Positions 34,816-49,927 are shown, numbered from the stretch's first letter. The stretch is 64,000 nt of DNA from Neckera pumila (GCA_963969595.1 OZ018416.1:1628065-1692064); one strand, 5' to 3'. Translations and numbers: made by a program. Notes: a model not told the origin generated them from the sequence alone.

Positions 34816-37800
34816 GTCTCTTTTGTCTGTAACCACATGAAAATGTTTTTTGAACACATGGATTATCTTTATTCGTGCTGAGGTAAGGTCCACTCTAGAG
34901 AGATGTGTTCAAGGATGTACGCAGTCAGATGGTGTGTCACGTAGTACTATCACTCGGGCACAGTGATTTTTCTACCCTTTTCCGTTTCTTAGCATTAAGC
35001 GGTGGGCTGCAGTTCTTTTTTTTATGATAATACTCCATCTTTCTCTTTTAGTACTATTCTAATTCAATTATATAACTATTCCAAGGATTGACTAGTCTTG
35101 GAATAAATAATTGACTTTAAACTTCTAAACAATAATTGACCTTCAACCTCCTATCCTATCATTAAAGAAAAATTTAGCCCTTTGGAGGGCCGTCCGAAGT
35201 TGACATGCCTTGCTATTCTTTGCATGGCCTATAAACTTTGAAAAATACTCTTGGTGAGTAGTTAGAATCTCTAACTACTACTCGCCAGAGCAGTCAAGTT
35301 TTGCCAAATTTTTTTTTTGAATTTTTTTTTTTTGAATAATTTTTTATTTGGAATTTTGGGTTCTTGCACTAACGCTATTGCAGTTTGAGCAGGGCGAAAA
35401 TAGGGGAAAAACAACTTTTTGAGCAAAATCAAAGCAAATTTCAGGGTACCTCGAAGGGTTGGTGGAGCAGCCTTCAAGACTTGAAATTTCCTCTAATGTC
35501 TTGGTCAATTATTATTCTATCCAAAGGCCTTATGGTTTTAAATAGGCCTTCTAAAAACTCCACCTAATCTTCTAAATCCTACTTTCTCTTCAAACTTGTA
35601 ACTCCTCTATTCTCAATCCACTTGCAAATCGGCTTCAAATGGTTTTGAGAGTTTCCATAAGAATTCTAAGGTTGTCTTTTCTTCTTCCTATATGTTTTGA
35701 ACTCTTCCTTGCAATGAAAATGTTGCCACTTAAGATGTTCCTAAGTTCCTACCCTATCTCTTGGCCTACCTACTAATTCCTACTTCTACTTGCTAATTTT
35801 ATTTTACTAATGTATATAGTTCTATCTCCCTAGAATGCAAAGTATTTTCTTATAATTTTTTGATAAGTCAATTTAGACTTGTCATTTCATTTATTAATAT
35901 TATCATATATTTCTTTTTGTAGAGTCAAATTTCTAAATAAAAGATTCTTATTCTGGTGCACAAATCCTCTTAGCTATGTATTAAAAGGATACATAGATAT
36001 AATATGCCCTTAATATAAATGTAATTTATAATAAAATTTATAATATGTCTTAGAATCTAAGGACCTTTGTGCCTTTGCATCCTTGTGTAATATAATAATT
36101 TTTATTTACTATTTACTATGCATATTATTTAATTATAGATAAATCTTTTTTATATCAAAAATAAATAGTTTGAAAACTTTCAACGTCCTCTTTCTAGTGA
36201 GATGTATATCATCACAATCACAACTGTGGTCAAGTCGTACTATTTGTAAAATGGCATAGTAAATCTTTTTATAATAAATGTAAAATTGTATCCTCAACGT
36301 TGTTGGAAGCTATAGGCGTGGCCTTGCAATGAGATTGTTCACCATGAACTTGGTAGCCTTGCCAGGTGACAAAGTCTCTCAACTCCAACTAGCATGGCTA
36401 GCAATATTTGCCGCTAGGCCAATGTTGCTATATATCCCATAGTTCAAGGTGGTTGCAAGAAAGACCAATTGGATTTTGTAGCATTTTTCACAATATTCAT
36501 TTTTTTTTTGGAGGTATTGTATAATTAGAAAAACAATTTTAAAAAATGTAAAAAATGTGTTTCATGTATACACCTTTAAGAAAAAGTTATCCTAGGAAAA
36601 AAAAGCATAGCAAAATTCTCTAGGTAGGAGAACTAGATAATCTCATGAAAAGTGCTAAATCTTATGAAAATAGGTACTTTCATAATTTAGTTTGTAAAAA
36701 ATAGGAAAAGCAGTTTTTAAAAATACTAAAAACTGGAAATTTGGGAGAACCTTATGATGAAGAGATGCCACTCAAAGAATGATCTTAATACTATCTTTAT
36801 TGTGCAGAATTGTGTGCGCAGTAGAGCCTTGTTAGCATGCAAGAGGAGGACATAAAATAAAATATTTTTTAATTTCCTTTGGAAGAAACATGACTTCCTA
36901 CTACGGAAAAATACTGCAGAAATTTCATTTCTAGATCATTAATTTTGGATTCTCCTCAGTACTAAAAACCCTAAACTGCAAAGTGCAATAAATTAGCTAA
37001 ATTCTAGATTTTTGAAAAATAGGGTTCTAATTACAATAAAGTTTTTTAGCTTCTATAAAAATTTCAAGCACATCGGCTTCACCCTCCAAAAACTATGGTC
37101 GTTCACAACTTTGTCACTTTTATTGTGACGCCAAATAATACCGGTTTTTCTTGCATTTATCCTATACCATCTTGCGCAAGTTTGGATCATTGTTCTACAA
37201 CAGCCATCATGTAACGTGGTTCACAAAAAACCATTGGAAATGTTTAATAATTCAAAACAAGTGAAAAAAGACCAAAAGCGACTAGTATTATGTGATGGAA
37301 GGAATATAAAATAACTCTTGATTGAAATGCACAAACTTTCTAAAAGTATTCAGTAATGGAGCCTCAATGTGTTTTGAGTCCATATAGAAAAGAAGATTTT
37401 TGTTGGTTCATCTTTAAACACAAATTAAATATGATTGAAGTCGTTGCTAGTCTTTTTGATTTTTTGCATATGTTTTGACTAGTCACTGTTGATTTTGTCT
37501 TCATCCTTGTTTTTTGAATGTTCAGAGGCTAGAACATTTTATTTATTGCATTGTATTGTAAAGAACTTCTAGGCCTATTGAATAATGATATAGTATGCAA
37601 GTATGTAAGTAAGTATTTATATTTGTCACCAATTGCAACCAGGAATAGTTTTTGTTACTAAATATAAGTTGTTGTTTGTAGCAAGTGAAAGGAATTTGAC
37701 ACACTTTAGTATTCATCCACTAGGGGTACAATAAATTGTCACAAGCTTTCACATCATTGGGGTTTATATAGAAAATTTGTAAGAAGCCTTCACAGCATTG

Positions 37801-40200
37801 GCGCAATTCTAGATCACAACATTGGTGCAACTCTAGAGGGACAAAGGCTTACAAGCTTAACCTATCAAATTTGGAGAAATTTTGCCAAAAAAATCAATAA
37901 AAAATCCTTTGGTATGGGTATTGTATAAATAAGTTATGCATTTTTAAAGTATTGTCTCTAAGTGTATCAAAAAATTGGCACTTGACTCTCATAGGCTCTC
38001 ATGTCTTGATGTGTATATTTTTGTAAGCAATATTTAGATTTTAGTGTTTTTTTTTTAATTCAAATATAGGTGTCTTACAAGATAATAATGTTTACGGCTC
38101 TATTTTTTTAGAGGATAGCATTGAATTTTTATTTTTTTTTAAGATCTTGAATGGATTTGTTGAATTGGAGTACTCTAAAGTATTTATTATTTTTCTTGAC
38201 AACATTTGAGCTTGTAAATATCAAATTACTCATAAAAATTTATAGCAAAACCTTTCAATATATACCAATAGTTTTTATTTGCACTCCTATATTCTACAAA
38301 TGCACATTTCAAAATTTGACCTATAGCCTACTAGTACATAGTGTTACAAATAGGGCTTTAGTAAATTTATTGTAATACAAATAAGTTATTTTATACAAGC
38401 TTCAATTTTCTTTAATAAATAGCAATGCTTTATAACCAAAATTAGTATTTTAATAAAAAAATATAGGATCTAAGATTTAATAGAGATTTTTTTTTAAATT
38501 TAGCTCTAGTTTATATGAAGTCTTTTATAAATAAGAATATTTAATACTCAATCAAGTACATCCTACGGCTCTGGACTATTGTACTTTAAAGCCACGTTAT
38601 GCATAAATTATTTTTAAAATAGATACCAAAATTATTGAAATTTTTTAAAATCATAATAAAATTTCTACTTCTAGAAAAATCTTGTAGAATAATTCAATTT
38701 TTGTCATCCAATAAAAATAGTTTAAAAAAATTATTAAACATTTGATATTGATTATACTCCAATCTTAATTTTGATATATTGCATTGAATCCTTGTACATT
38801 GAAATTTTTAATAAATTCAAAAATTAGAGGAATATATTAAGAAACATGATGGTTAGGAATAATTATGAGTTTATAAAACTTTGAAAATTGCATGAAAACA
38901 AAGTGAACAAACATAAGATTGAATAAAGTAGAATATAGTATTCAATTTCAATCTATGTGATTTGAATTTTGAATTATATACTTCCTTTGCTCAATATAAG
39001 ATTCAATCTTTTGCTTCCTATCAAAAGATGAATTTGCAAAGTGTCCAATAAATTAGGAGGGCTTTGAAATTCAATGTACATTTCAAATTGTACTCCATAC
39101 AATCTTCAAAGTTGAATAAACTCACATTATTCCTTCTTTTTGTACGTATTGGATACCTCAAAATATTTTTCAAAATTTCCACTTCAAAGATGAACAAGGG
39201 CCTTTCTAACTTAACTTGTTTTGTATTTTTTGTATCTTTGAATCATCAATATTCAATTTTAAAAGTCAATATCATGGAAGAACTTATTTGAGTTGTTACA
39301 TAGAAGCAAGAATCACTCACCATATGCCCTTGAATGAATCATGAGAGACTTAAAATTAATATTAAAGTACCTAAATTTAAACCTAAAGAAAATTGTAATG
39401 ATTCCTTTTCTACATTTTTGCTAAAATATTTTAAAATGAATGTCTAAATTTTCACTAGAAATCCAATTGTTCAAGTTCCAATTTCAAAGAGAAACTTATA
39501 AATCAAATACTATCCATCCTACTAGTTAAAAAATCTTCTCTTAATGTACTCAAAAATGTCATTACTTAATTAAGGTATCATTTTAATACACCATGATAAC
39601 TATTTCAACACTATTTATAGGCATGATTTGAGCAATTTTACCCCACCTCATTCTATACCTCCAATGCTTGAATTGATTAAATACTTGAATCAAGAGGGGT
39701 TCTATTGGTCTAGAATGGTGGGAATTTCACCATTGATTATTAAATACACTTCCTCTTTAATTTTAAGAAATACAACATGAAAACTAAAATTGGACTTGAA
39801 AGCTAATCTCTGCCTTAAGTATTATCACTGCTTAGATACAGCTCGTAATGGTTCTGAATAGAAAGTGACTTCTAATAGTAAGCTTAAATGCTTTCACGTT
39901 TTCTGTCGCAGAGGTAATTCAGTATGCTAGTTTGCTTTCAGTGCTTATTATAATTATCTATTCAGAGAGGATTCAGTCAATAATTACCGGTATTCAGAGG
40001 ACTAAAGCTGTTTCAAAATCTTCAGCAGACGTCATTTACAACTTACTTCTCAAGCATCAAACATACTGGAGCTCCATGGCCACTGGAAAGAGCCTTTCCA
40101 TTCGAGCGGTAAAAAACCGAATAAGTGGAGACTACAGTACACTCAGCTTGAGGACTGGAATCCACATGGAAGGGATTACTTTCTAGTAATCTTCGCTAAG
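34816..40200. other. Long AT-rich stretch, nothing recognised
   Basis: More than 5 kb with no supported gene, terminal repeat or hairpin of note. Frames of up to about 85 codons occur but share the local AT bias and lack splice-compatible continuation. The last 200 bp before the WDR62-like stop could be its 3' untranslated region. Confidence 0.5.
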
Positions 40201-40388
40201 ATTTCAGCCCATAGCGAATAAAGAATCTGCAGCTAGAAACTGCAAGAAGATGAGAGCATTTGGATACGCACTCCTACTCAAGTAAAATGTACAAGTTTTG
40301 GGGCTTCTGGATAAGATTTCTCAGAATATCTATGGAAGTCTACTCTTTGATGTATCTTATATAGAAATGTTCTACTTCTGAGGTTCTA

Positions 40389-43300
40389 TCACGGAGGTGC
40401 AGAAGGCGGAAGAGATTTCTGCACCAATGCAAGTACCTGGCTTGCCAATGTCTCGGAGTAACGAGAAATGAAGCTTTCCATGTCCACGGAGGAAATCATC
40501 GAATCTAAGGATACTCCACTGGCCCTCGGCCATGTTTGACTGGCATCTCTCCCTGCCATCAGAGAATAGCGAGCATTAAAATGAAAGCCTCAGTGATGAA
40601 GAGTTCTAAAGGCTTCAATCAACCTATGATCTTCAAAGTTTCAATCGTTGTGAAACAATGAGCACTCATGAGTTCGATAATCCGTGAATAGCAAGAGGGT
40701 TCGTCAAGTAGTTTGGCAGTAAGTTACCTAAGCGTATTAAAAGACTTATTAGTAAACAAGGACAGCAGGACAGCACGATTAGGAGAAAGGAATTACCCCT
40801 AGCAGAAGAGGAGAAATTTACCGTATTCATTTGTTTTGTGGAAACCCATGGTCGCATCGTCAGAAGACTTCGTTGTATCTAAAGGATCTTGAGAAAAATC
40901 ACAGGTCGAAACTTTGTCCACAAGCTTATGGATCATTTGAAAACTCTCTGGTACTGATTTTTGATAAGCTTGACCAGAACGCACTACATCCGGTGGCACG
41001 CTTGACTTCGAGAAATTTACAGAATCATAGTTAGCCTCAGTAGGGTTCCTTTTGCAGCAGAAAGAATAAATTTCATCAAAGAGCACGGAAGCCTTGCTTG
41101 CTGCATCCATCAGCTCCTTCAGAGCTGTTTGGTAGTCCTCCACAGGACGTGGTAATCCTTTTGTTAAGGAACTTCTTGTACTAAGCGTTTCCCAATTTGA
41201 TGAGTGAAACGGATCCTCCATGTCACTGCCCATTGCAAATACACCTGATCCAACAACACGAACGTAGCGAGACTTCAAGACCAGAGTTAAGAACAACGCG
41301 AACTGAATGCAAAAAATAATTGGAGCTAAGAGTACCAGAGTAAACAGTAATACGTACTTGGCTGGATTCTCAGCAATACCTCACAAAAACAGGGTAAGTT
41401 GAAAAAACAGATTCTTGTACCTGTTGTCGAAGCGTGAGCATTTTCCTCACGGTCTTCTTTGTTCATCTCAGACTCTCTGGTCCTTCCAACAAACGAGAGA
41501 GCGCAGCGATTTAGAATGCCATCTAAACCTGGCAACAAGACTGGGTCGCGAGAATTTTGTCCTTCGTCCACAGTCGGCGTAGCTAAAACTTCATGTTTTG
41601 CTACTTGAGGAAAGTCGTCAGATGAGGTGCCCCTTCCGCAAGTGCCAGCGCTTGATTCATCTCTTGTCATACCGTGTTCTGTCTCTTGTTTAGTAAGAGA
41701 AATCGACGGATCATTGCAGCTAAAAGAATGTTCTGCTAAAGCTTCCTTTCGCAGCTTTGTGGAATGCTCAGGCAGAATGTTCACGTTCGCTGGAGTCGAA
41801 TTTAGTACAGGAGTTCCAGTTTTGCGCTTCGGAGGAAGGCTAACTTTTCTTTCCTGTTTAAGTTGAGGGCTTCGGGAAGGCACCAGATCTGGCAGCTGTG
41901 GCGACCCTTCCAAGTGCATATCTTTTGCACTTGTCTCTGCAACTCCCCTCGATGATGTTAATTCAGAGATGTCAACATCTTTCGCCATCGCTTGATTATC
42001 ACTTCGACTTATCGTTTCGTTTCCCGCAAGAGACAGTCCAGGCAGCTTTGGGTTCGCCTGTGCAAAGAATCGGGCTGAAAAGCTTTTTCTGGCGGATTCT
42101 CCGACCTGCTCAGGAGGTACATGTTATTACAATTTCAGATGTTCGAGAAGAGAGAGAATTTACAGACAAAGATCAATCTTTCCCAAGAGCCGATAATTGA
42201 ATCCTACAAGAAGCTGATTTATGGCACTACGAGAAAATGAACCTGCTAAAATCAAGCACCCCGGAAACTCTTTCGATATTTGTCGATTTCGATTGAGGAC
42301 ATCCGCACAAGTACCCGCACGTTCATTTCTTAACAAGGTAAACATCCCATATTATTAGCTCACGTTCTAGTGTCGAAGCGTGCACATTAAGTAAGAATGC
42401 TTCTTACCATTGGGCACTCCGCTCAATATTGATTTAGCAGGGTCTGATATTAAAGCGACATCGTTATTTTGCAAAGTACTACTCGGCAGAAATATTGAAA
42501 TTATCTCAGGGCGAAGTTGCAAGATAATAAGGTTAGGTTATCTGACCTTTGGATCTGATGCCAGCTTGTCAAAATGGGCACTGAAGAGATCCCGACAAGG
42601 ACCAAACTCGTCGTCCTCAGCAATGTCATCTTCTTCGCTTTCTACTGACATTCTGTCGCCCTCCATAGCAGCTATGATGGCTACAGGCTCACTTTCCTCA
42701 TCTAGGGGTCCTCCCTTGACATCATCTGTGTTCTCGTCCCCATTTTGCTCTTGTTCAATACATAGCAGAGTTTTGACTTCTCTGTTCTCTGCTTGTGCAT
42801 ATCGTGTCTGGATGCCATTAGGAAGCCGGACTGCTTTGGGACTAATGTCATCAAAATCTGAATCATCCAAAAATACAGTATGAACTGTAGTCCAGTGAGT
42901 CTCCTTCCTGCATTCAAAAGAAAAGAAAATTTGGTCTCATCAGGTGCTTGTTGACATGCTCACCTGCGAGTTCACCTACTCCCCTGCCCAGAATTGTAAT
43001 AATGACTTTGCATACATATAAAACAATAAGGTGGTGTGTGAAAACCAGGCAAGCACAAAGCCTGACAGCGTGTGCTGGTGGTGTTTTATAATTTGGAAAT
43101 GTTTTACGGACCTGGGGATCAAACTTTGACTGGAAGTGGAACTACTCTGACTCAGAGAGATTGCACTTTCAGGAGAACTGTCAGAGTCTGTTGCAGCTCC
43201 ACCCTCAACTGAAAATCGTCTCTTCGCTCCAAAACCACTGGCACGTATTGTTGTAGGCGGCGTCACTTCTTCCATAAATTCAGAAAACAACTTGTATCCT

Positions 43301-46300
43301 TCACGACCTAAACGCTGTAGAATGAGAGGATTACGCTTTCAGTGAGCGTATGACCAGTCAAGGACTCACGTTACTCTCAATTTCCTAGAATCTGGCAAAG
43401 ACTTGGCAAAAATAAATATAGACACCACGAGCATAGCTCCCGTCGTACCTCTGCCCATCGAGAGTGAAATGACTTCTTCACATCTCCGGTCGGATGAGGG
43501 TCCTCGTTACCTCCGGTAGCGGGGCCTACAACATCAAGTGCAATTTTCGCCCATGGGGGCAACCTTGAAATACTGAACTTGAAAGCTGCAGGAGTCAATT
43601 CTCCAACCTAGGACCCCAAATGAAGAGCATCAGAAGGTGATACATTAGCTTCGAAGTATATTCCGTCTTTTGATACTTCAAAACCTCGACGAAACTTGAA
43701 ACTCAGCAAGTTTGCGAGATACAATAGTTTTGCAAACTAGAGTATCTAATGTGAGCATGTCAAATGAAGCCGAAAAGAGCAAGACATACCACTGCTTCGT
43801 CCGTCTCCTTACATAGAGTATTGTGTTCCCTTTCAATTGGTTCGGCTGCATGTTCTCCGGGATCAGTCGGACAGGCATTCTCATTAGTATCAACAGAGTC
43901 TAAAAGACTGGACCTGCAATCCACAACTCCCCCTTTCAATTGGTCAACGCGTGGTATTTTTGCAGCTCTGGGGACTTCTTTGATGTCCGAGCGAGGCAGA
44001 GATTTAAGCGTTTTAAGAGGTGGCCGGGAGTCAGCGATTACGGTGCTTCGTTTACGCATGGCCCGCGAAAGAGTTATAGGAAGCCGCCACACGAATATGC
44101 AGCTATCCCCACTTACCTGTGACATTGAAATTTATTTAAAAGTGAGGACCATTGAACAAATTAGACAAATAGAAAGATCTGGATACGGGGATACCCAACC
44201 TAATCTGCTACTTTGTTTTGAGCTCTCGAGATATCAATGAAGAGACGAATGCAAATTTCTAAAGAACAAAGAAATTGATAACTTCAGTTACGCATGACCG
44301 GCTTGCAAACGTTTCAAAAAGTCTGATAGAGAACTTACTGAGACGAGACGCCGACAATCGGGAAGGAAAGTCATTCCAGTTATCACTTCGGCATGGCCTA
44401 ATGCTTCGGCTAAAGGCTCCCCAGTTATGAAGTTGTAGATTCGCAAACATCTGTCCGAATTTGAACACACCACATACGACCCACTTGGATCCATCCGTAC
44501 CTACATTTCAAGATAAACCCATTCCAGGTTAAATATCTCTCTAAACGCACTCAAACATCAAGTATTAACCCTTTAAGCCTACATGGACCATTGATAAAAG
44601 AAGTTAACACTCTGTTAGGTCATATAATCAACAAAAGTGTAATTTTTTCCATTCAAATTTTTACTGTGATTTCTCTGCCTCACTATACACCTCCTGTAAG
44701 AAAATTCTAATTTTTCATTTATTTGTGATTTTAATGATTTATCATGTATTAAAATCATTAAAATCACAAATATGAAAATAAACATATACAAATGTATGAA
44801 AAATTTAGTAGAAATAAAGCGGAGCTGTTTTATATGGTAAATTTTCAAGGTCACCTCAAGTTTATTTCTGAGTGTTTCGTATATACAAACCTTACATAAT
44901 TTTCATGACTAGTTGATGCATTTATTGTGTTGTGATCACACCGAGCATGCATTTTAAGTGTCAATTAGGGCGTTGAAAGCACGACTCTGAGCCCCATAAG
45001 CATCCTGACTAGCCCAGAACTAATGGAGATCATCCTTGAACACCACAGTGCCATAAGTAGAAAAATCCACCCTGTTTGGGCCTCTTAGGCATTAAAGTGT
45101 TAATTAAAAATGATAAACATAAGAGGTGATTTTTTTACTGCTACTCGTCAACCCGAAGTAGTTACTCGTGAGATTTGCTACTAATGAGTTGTAGTTTACC
45201 TTGATAGGTTCTCCAATGTCACCCTCAGGTTTGAAACATCGCACTGGCTTACCCGATGCTAAGCTCAGGATGTTGAGTTTCTTTTCCTGCATCCAAGCAG
45301 GCAAAAAGTATGAGATCTAGCCTACAGTGAAAGGGTTGCATAATAAAACGAGACATGAAGTTTAAAAGCTACACACAAGAGCATTCTTGGTTGACATCTT
45401 TCAAGTTCTTATTGATTTACCACAACCTAGGATAAAAAACAAATTACTTGTTACAGATGTAGTGGACAATCAACATAGCTTCGACGGACAAATAGCAAAG
45501 ATTACCTGGCCAACAGTGACAACGAGTTTGTCAGAAGCATCAATATCCATGTCGTAGAGAGTGCCTCGCATAGCTATTTCTTGATGATAACGCGAGGCCT
45601 TGCATCCGGACGAAGTCATTTCAACATTTCGAAACACAACTGACCTGGAAAAATAGTCTTTCAAATAATGAGCATGAATATACAAGAAATCTCAACTGTC
45701 CAAATATATTCTGAAGGACGGGACAGTCGACAATGCTTGGACCGTTTGAGTAGATTAAAACTTCCGGTCAGAGAGTTTTAATATACATTACATTGAATCA
45801 TCGAATCACAGACAGGTTTATGTCCGTTTCAGAAATTCGGTCCCTTAGAGACCGACTCAGCGGCTATGAAAGAGATCAACAAAGGCATCATATTTTCAGA
45901 CCAATTACTCAGTCAAATTGTACCAAAAGTCTGGACAAAAGCAATTGTTGCTAACTTACTTGTCGGCACTGCAGCTGAGAAGTTTTGACCCATTGCAAGC
46001 AAACCTGACTGTTGTGATCGATGCAGTGTGATCATCCAAGGTTTCAACCACATCATAACCTCTACAAATGCACACGAGAGGAGACGCATCAGGCAAAATT
46101 TCCTAATAGCACTCAAATATATCAGTAAATGCAAAAAAATCCCAGAGACACCATCAAGTAGCAGCGAATGATAAATAATTAGAATTACTGTACGCGTATC
46201 CTATCCCTCATCCTCATCCAATAATTACAAATCACTATGAAATCTAAGAATACTTCACCATATTGTTATTTCAGCAAGTCCGGATAAAATAAAGTCACCT

Positions 46301-49300
46301 GTTGACGTCATAGATATGAATCAGCCGGTCACGGCCTCCGGAAGCCAGTAGAGAACTGGTGAATGGATCTGAGCTGCAAGAACGATTCTCATCAGCTACT
46401 GTGGTGTAGTCCAAAGATAGAATTTCTGCATCATGAGCTTCCTGCAAAGAGCATCAAAATGAGAACTCGTATAGATGCTACGGACTCCTGATCAGGACAT
46501 TAGCGTTTCGCTGAATGGCATTGAACACTAAACAAGCACATCTCACATATATTGAGAGTTTACGACCAGGTAAAAAGAAGAGATGATTCGCAAAACAAAT
46601 TTCATCATCCTTTCTCATGTACCATAATTATTCTGTTGACAGATTCTAAAGTTGTGCAATCTATCTCAAAATTCTAGACAACAATGTTAGATTCGTTTCA
46701 CAAAAAATTTCACAGATTATTAGCAATAGCGGTTTGTACCTGGAAACTGTGTAGAAGTAGACTATTCAGGTCAAAAATACGAAGGTTTCCACTGCTGTCA
46801 CCAGCTGCGAGGTGATTGCCATCAGGACTGACAGAAATGGACCGAAATCCAACAGTTGCATCAACTGGTTCTTCAACTGCATCTGTGGAGGATATCTTTC
46901 CTTTCTGCTCTCCTAAGGAATCTGTAGTCAGATGAAATTGGGACTGGTCACGTGCTCTTATGTGCAATGGTTAGTACTACAGATAGTTAAGAACTGGTCC
47001 AAATTATTCCACTTTAAATACAAGTCACTTGGCCAAAAGCCGAACTTCAACTTCGTCAGTAGCCTCGCAAGTCATCAACATAAGAGAAAACTGAAGAGCA
47101 AGGATGGACAGGAGTGAAAAATATCACAAGTACTATCTGCCGACAGTGGTGGGGTCAAACCTATGTAGAGTACCCCCAAAATGTCTTTGCTGTACACATT
47201 GTGGGCATGTGCGTTTTCCATGGAAGAGTAGACCGGTGAAGCTTTAGAAGTATCGTCTTGACCGAGATCAAGGTGCCACAATCGAATGCTTCCATCAGCT
47301 GAAGATGTTGCGAAGGCTTCCCCTCCGAACATGCTATGAACATTTGTTGAGTGAAACGAGTCAGGTAAGCTCACTACATCCCAAATGCAGGAACTGTGAG
47401 AAAGAAATGTACGGTATCTTCCGATCTGTGACAGGGCATCAGGACATAACCTAATCAATTTGCAACCCTCCTCCATTTACAATCCATATAATGCATCAAT
47501 AGACTGCAGAGGACCAATACTCAAATGAGCAGAAGCGGTATGATTGGTTAAGAGGAGACCTTCTCATAGCTACGAACATCCCACACGTACAAGCTATGAT
47601 CATTATAAATGACAGCTGCAAGCCAAAAACGTGTCTGCTGGGTTAGAACCTGACACATGTAACTAGAAGAATGAGTGTTTTTTATTTTGCTCATGACGAC
47701 AATCGAAAATTACTGTACTCATTTTGTGCATGCCATAATCGTTGTCAAGAATGTTGAAAGGTAAAAGATAAAAACTGACTTTAATGAGAATTGAATTCTT
47801 ACCAATCTTTTGACCTTGTTGGAGAAAAGTGCAAGCAATAGCATCTGGAAACTTCATTCCAGCTGTAACACGATGACCCAAGGCCAAGTAGGCACCAACA
47901 TTGGCATCTGTAAGGCCATGATATCCATAGGGAGCAGGTCGAGGAAGAGTGGCAGAGTATTCAAGACTACCTCCCAAGAAAATTCGAACTATCCCGTCGC
48001 TACATGCGCAAGCTACATAGCCCTCTGTGGTGGCCAACGCATATGCTTTTCGCACCTGCTCACCCCCAAGTTCAGTTGTCATTTAAAATAATCATGCTGC
48101 GTTGTGGAAGTGATTCCATGTGTTAATAAATTGTACGCTATCAACACATTCCGCAGGCTTCATGCTAGTCAAATCATAAGAATCACGAGAACTACCAATG
48201 ATAAGCGGCATTTAAGCTTGTAGTGTGCACAAGAATACTCTAACCCAGACGGTAAAACCCAGATAGTCACGGAAGCAACCCGACCAGATCTACCTGTAAA
48301 TCAACCCATTTTTCAATAGCCACTCCACGATGGAGAAGACAAAGAACACCTGCAGAAGTGAAACACGCGGTCTTTAATGCCAGGCACGCACTCTTCGAAC
48401 CCAATCTGCCTACAGATTCTATCCACCCAAGCAAATGAAAATAGAGAAGGCCAACTCCTAATTCTTCCAAGATCACCAATCAGAAGAACCTATACAACCA
48501 GGGCAGCGCGCCACCACAAGAGCTGGAGAGAAAACACTAAACAATTCAGAGGAATGTTCATCACCAGAAGATGTCAAAGCATAAATGGGCTGATAAGTCG
48601 GAGCTCCAGCAGTCAGCTCTCTTGAGGCGGCTGCGGATGACACAGAGACGAACGTACTCTCCTTCTGACTGCCCAATTTAATAGGTCTTCCGTCCATGCC
48701 CCGATTGGTGGTCATCCCAGAAGACCTTGCCCGAGGACCTCCAATCGTCCATTGCTTGAGATGTTTGACACCACCAGTTACAAAAAAACTACTATCCGTG
48801 GCGAAATGCAAAGTGCATGCTTCCAAAACACCACCCGCCGCTCGAGTTTTCATGAGCAGAGCTCCACTTTTCCAATCCCAAAGGCACATGTATCCATCAT
48901 GAGGCAGACCAAGTGAAACCAAGTGTTTACCTACATTGCGCAATTCAATGATATATGAGCGTCAAGAGTCAGAGTTTCAGACTTTGAGAAGAGGTAAACA
49001 TAATGAGCATGGTCTCAGCATTAGAATGATGGTTGTCCACCAAAGGATGGTTGTTAACCGGAATTTTTCACCTTCAGAAAAGTCACTCGAAGGATAGCTG
49101 CTAAGAGTTGAGGAGGAGGAGGATTCCTCCATTTCTATGGAAAATCAACTAAGAGACTAATATTGCAGTGTAATTCGAGCAAAACAGAGATGCGAGCGTT
49201 GAAGAAAAACTCGCTGCATCAAATACAACAAAATCGCAACCCACTTCCCATCTGCGGACTTCCAAAAACTTATACAGTTTTAATGGTTGGAATGTTTGGA

Positions 49301-49927
49301 AACGACATGAATTGGGAATACGCAAGCGCTAGCAAGCAGTTTATCTGAGGCCATTCCAACCGGGTGAACTTAGAATCATTTATTGATAACAATTTGACTC
49401 ACCGTTAGGGGAAAATTGAACACATGATACTCCGTACTTGTGTGTCGTCATTTCGGCTATGCACGTGTGAGTGGCAACCTCCCAAACTACTACTGCTGGT
49501 TGGTGCCCTGACTGCAGATAGATAAGCAAACACGTAAGGAGGACACTGAGTCGTCAATATGTCGACTCCAGAGCGAAGGGCTTATTTGAGCATGCCTACC
49601 AGTTTCCAAGATTTGAGAAGTACCAGAACAGTTTGACATAAACGCAAGATGCTTTCGAATACATCACTTGAGGGGCTTGAAGGAAAGTACCTCTCCAGCA
49701 GCTATGAACTTTCCACCCTGACTTGAGAATGCGACGCATGAAAAAGGCTTGGGGCTTCCACGCGCCATGAGGAAATGCGTCTGACAGTTTGTCCGCACAT
49801 TGTATACAACTACTACACAACCAGCGAGGTATGCTAATTCTTCGTTGGTACAGTTGCATGCTAATCCACTTGGAGTTGACGTCGTCAGGCCGATAATTCT
49901 TTCTAGTTCAAGCTGCGGAGATTTCAT
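40389..49927 (-). CDS. WDR62/MAPKBP1-like: WDR62/MAPKBP1-type WD40 scaffold protein, twenty exons, about 1492 aa
   Basis: Exons in transcript order: 49927-49691, 49511-49403, 48930-48565, 48349-48294, 48055-47803, 47615-47560, 47425-47161, 46921-46740, 46441-46299, 46061-45960, 45644-45506, 45286-45200, 44500-44339, 44116-43790, 43607-43449, 43314-43112, 42907-42547, 42105-41421, 41244-40822, 40552-40389. Total is 4479 nt, divisible by three, with all phases consistent. Residues ~15-735 form the double WD40 propeller; signatures include [69 protein letters not shown] and SGDSCIFVW. The remainder is mostly disordered, Ser/Glu/Asp-rich, with helical stretches near residues 1320-1345 and 1460-1485. 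Animal members (about 1510-1520 aa) bind JNK-pathway kinases or act at spindle poles; the plant role is not shown here. The start ([10 protein letters not shown]) is the least certain part. Confidence 0.88.
44721..44771 (-). repeat. Hairpin in the intron before the exon at 44500-44339
   Basis: A perfect 20-bp inverted repeat (arms 44721-44740 and 44752-44771, ATTTGTGATTTTAATGATTT and its complement) is separated by 11 bp. The arms extend imperfectly outward. It lies in the long intron 44501-45199 of the WDR62-like gene. It looks like a small foldback insertion; no flanking duplication was identified. Confidence 0.7.

Noticed and set aside
34816..40200. Numerous frames of 60-85 codons in AT-rich DNA as possible genes
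   Set aside because: Codon composition matches the surrounding AT bias, no recognisable motifs, no consistent splice partners.
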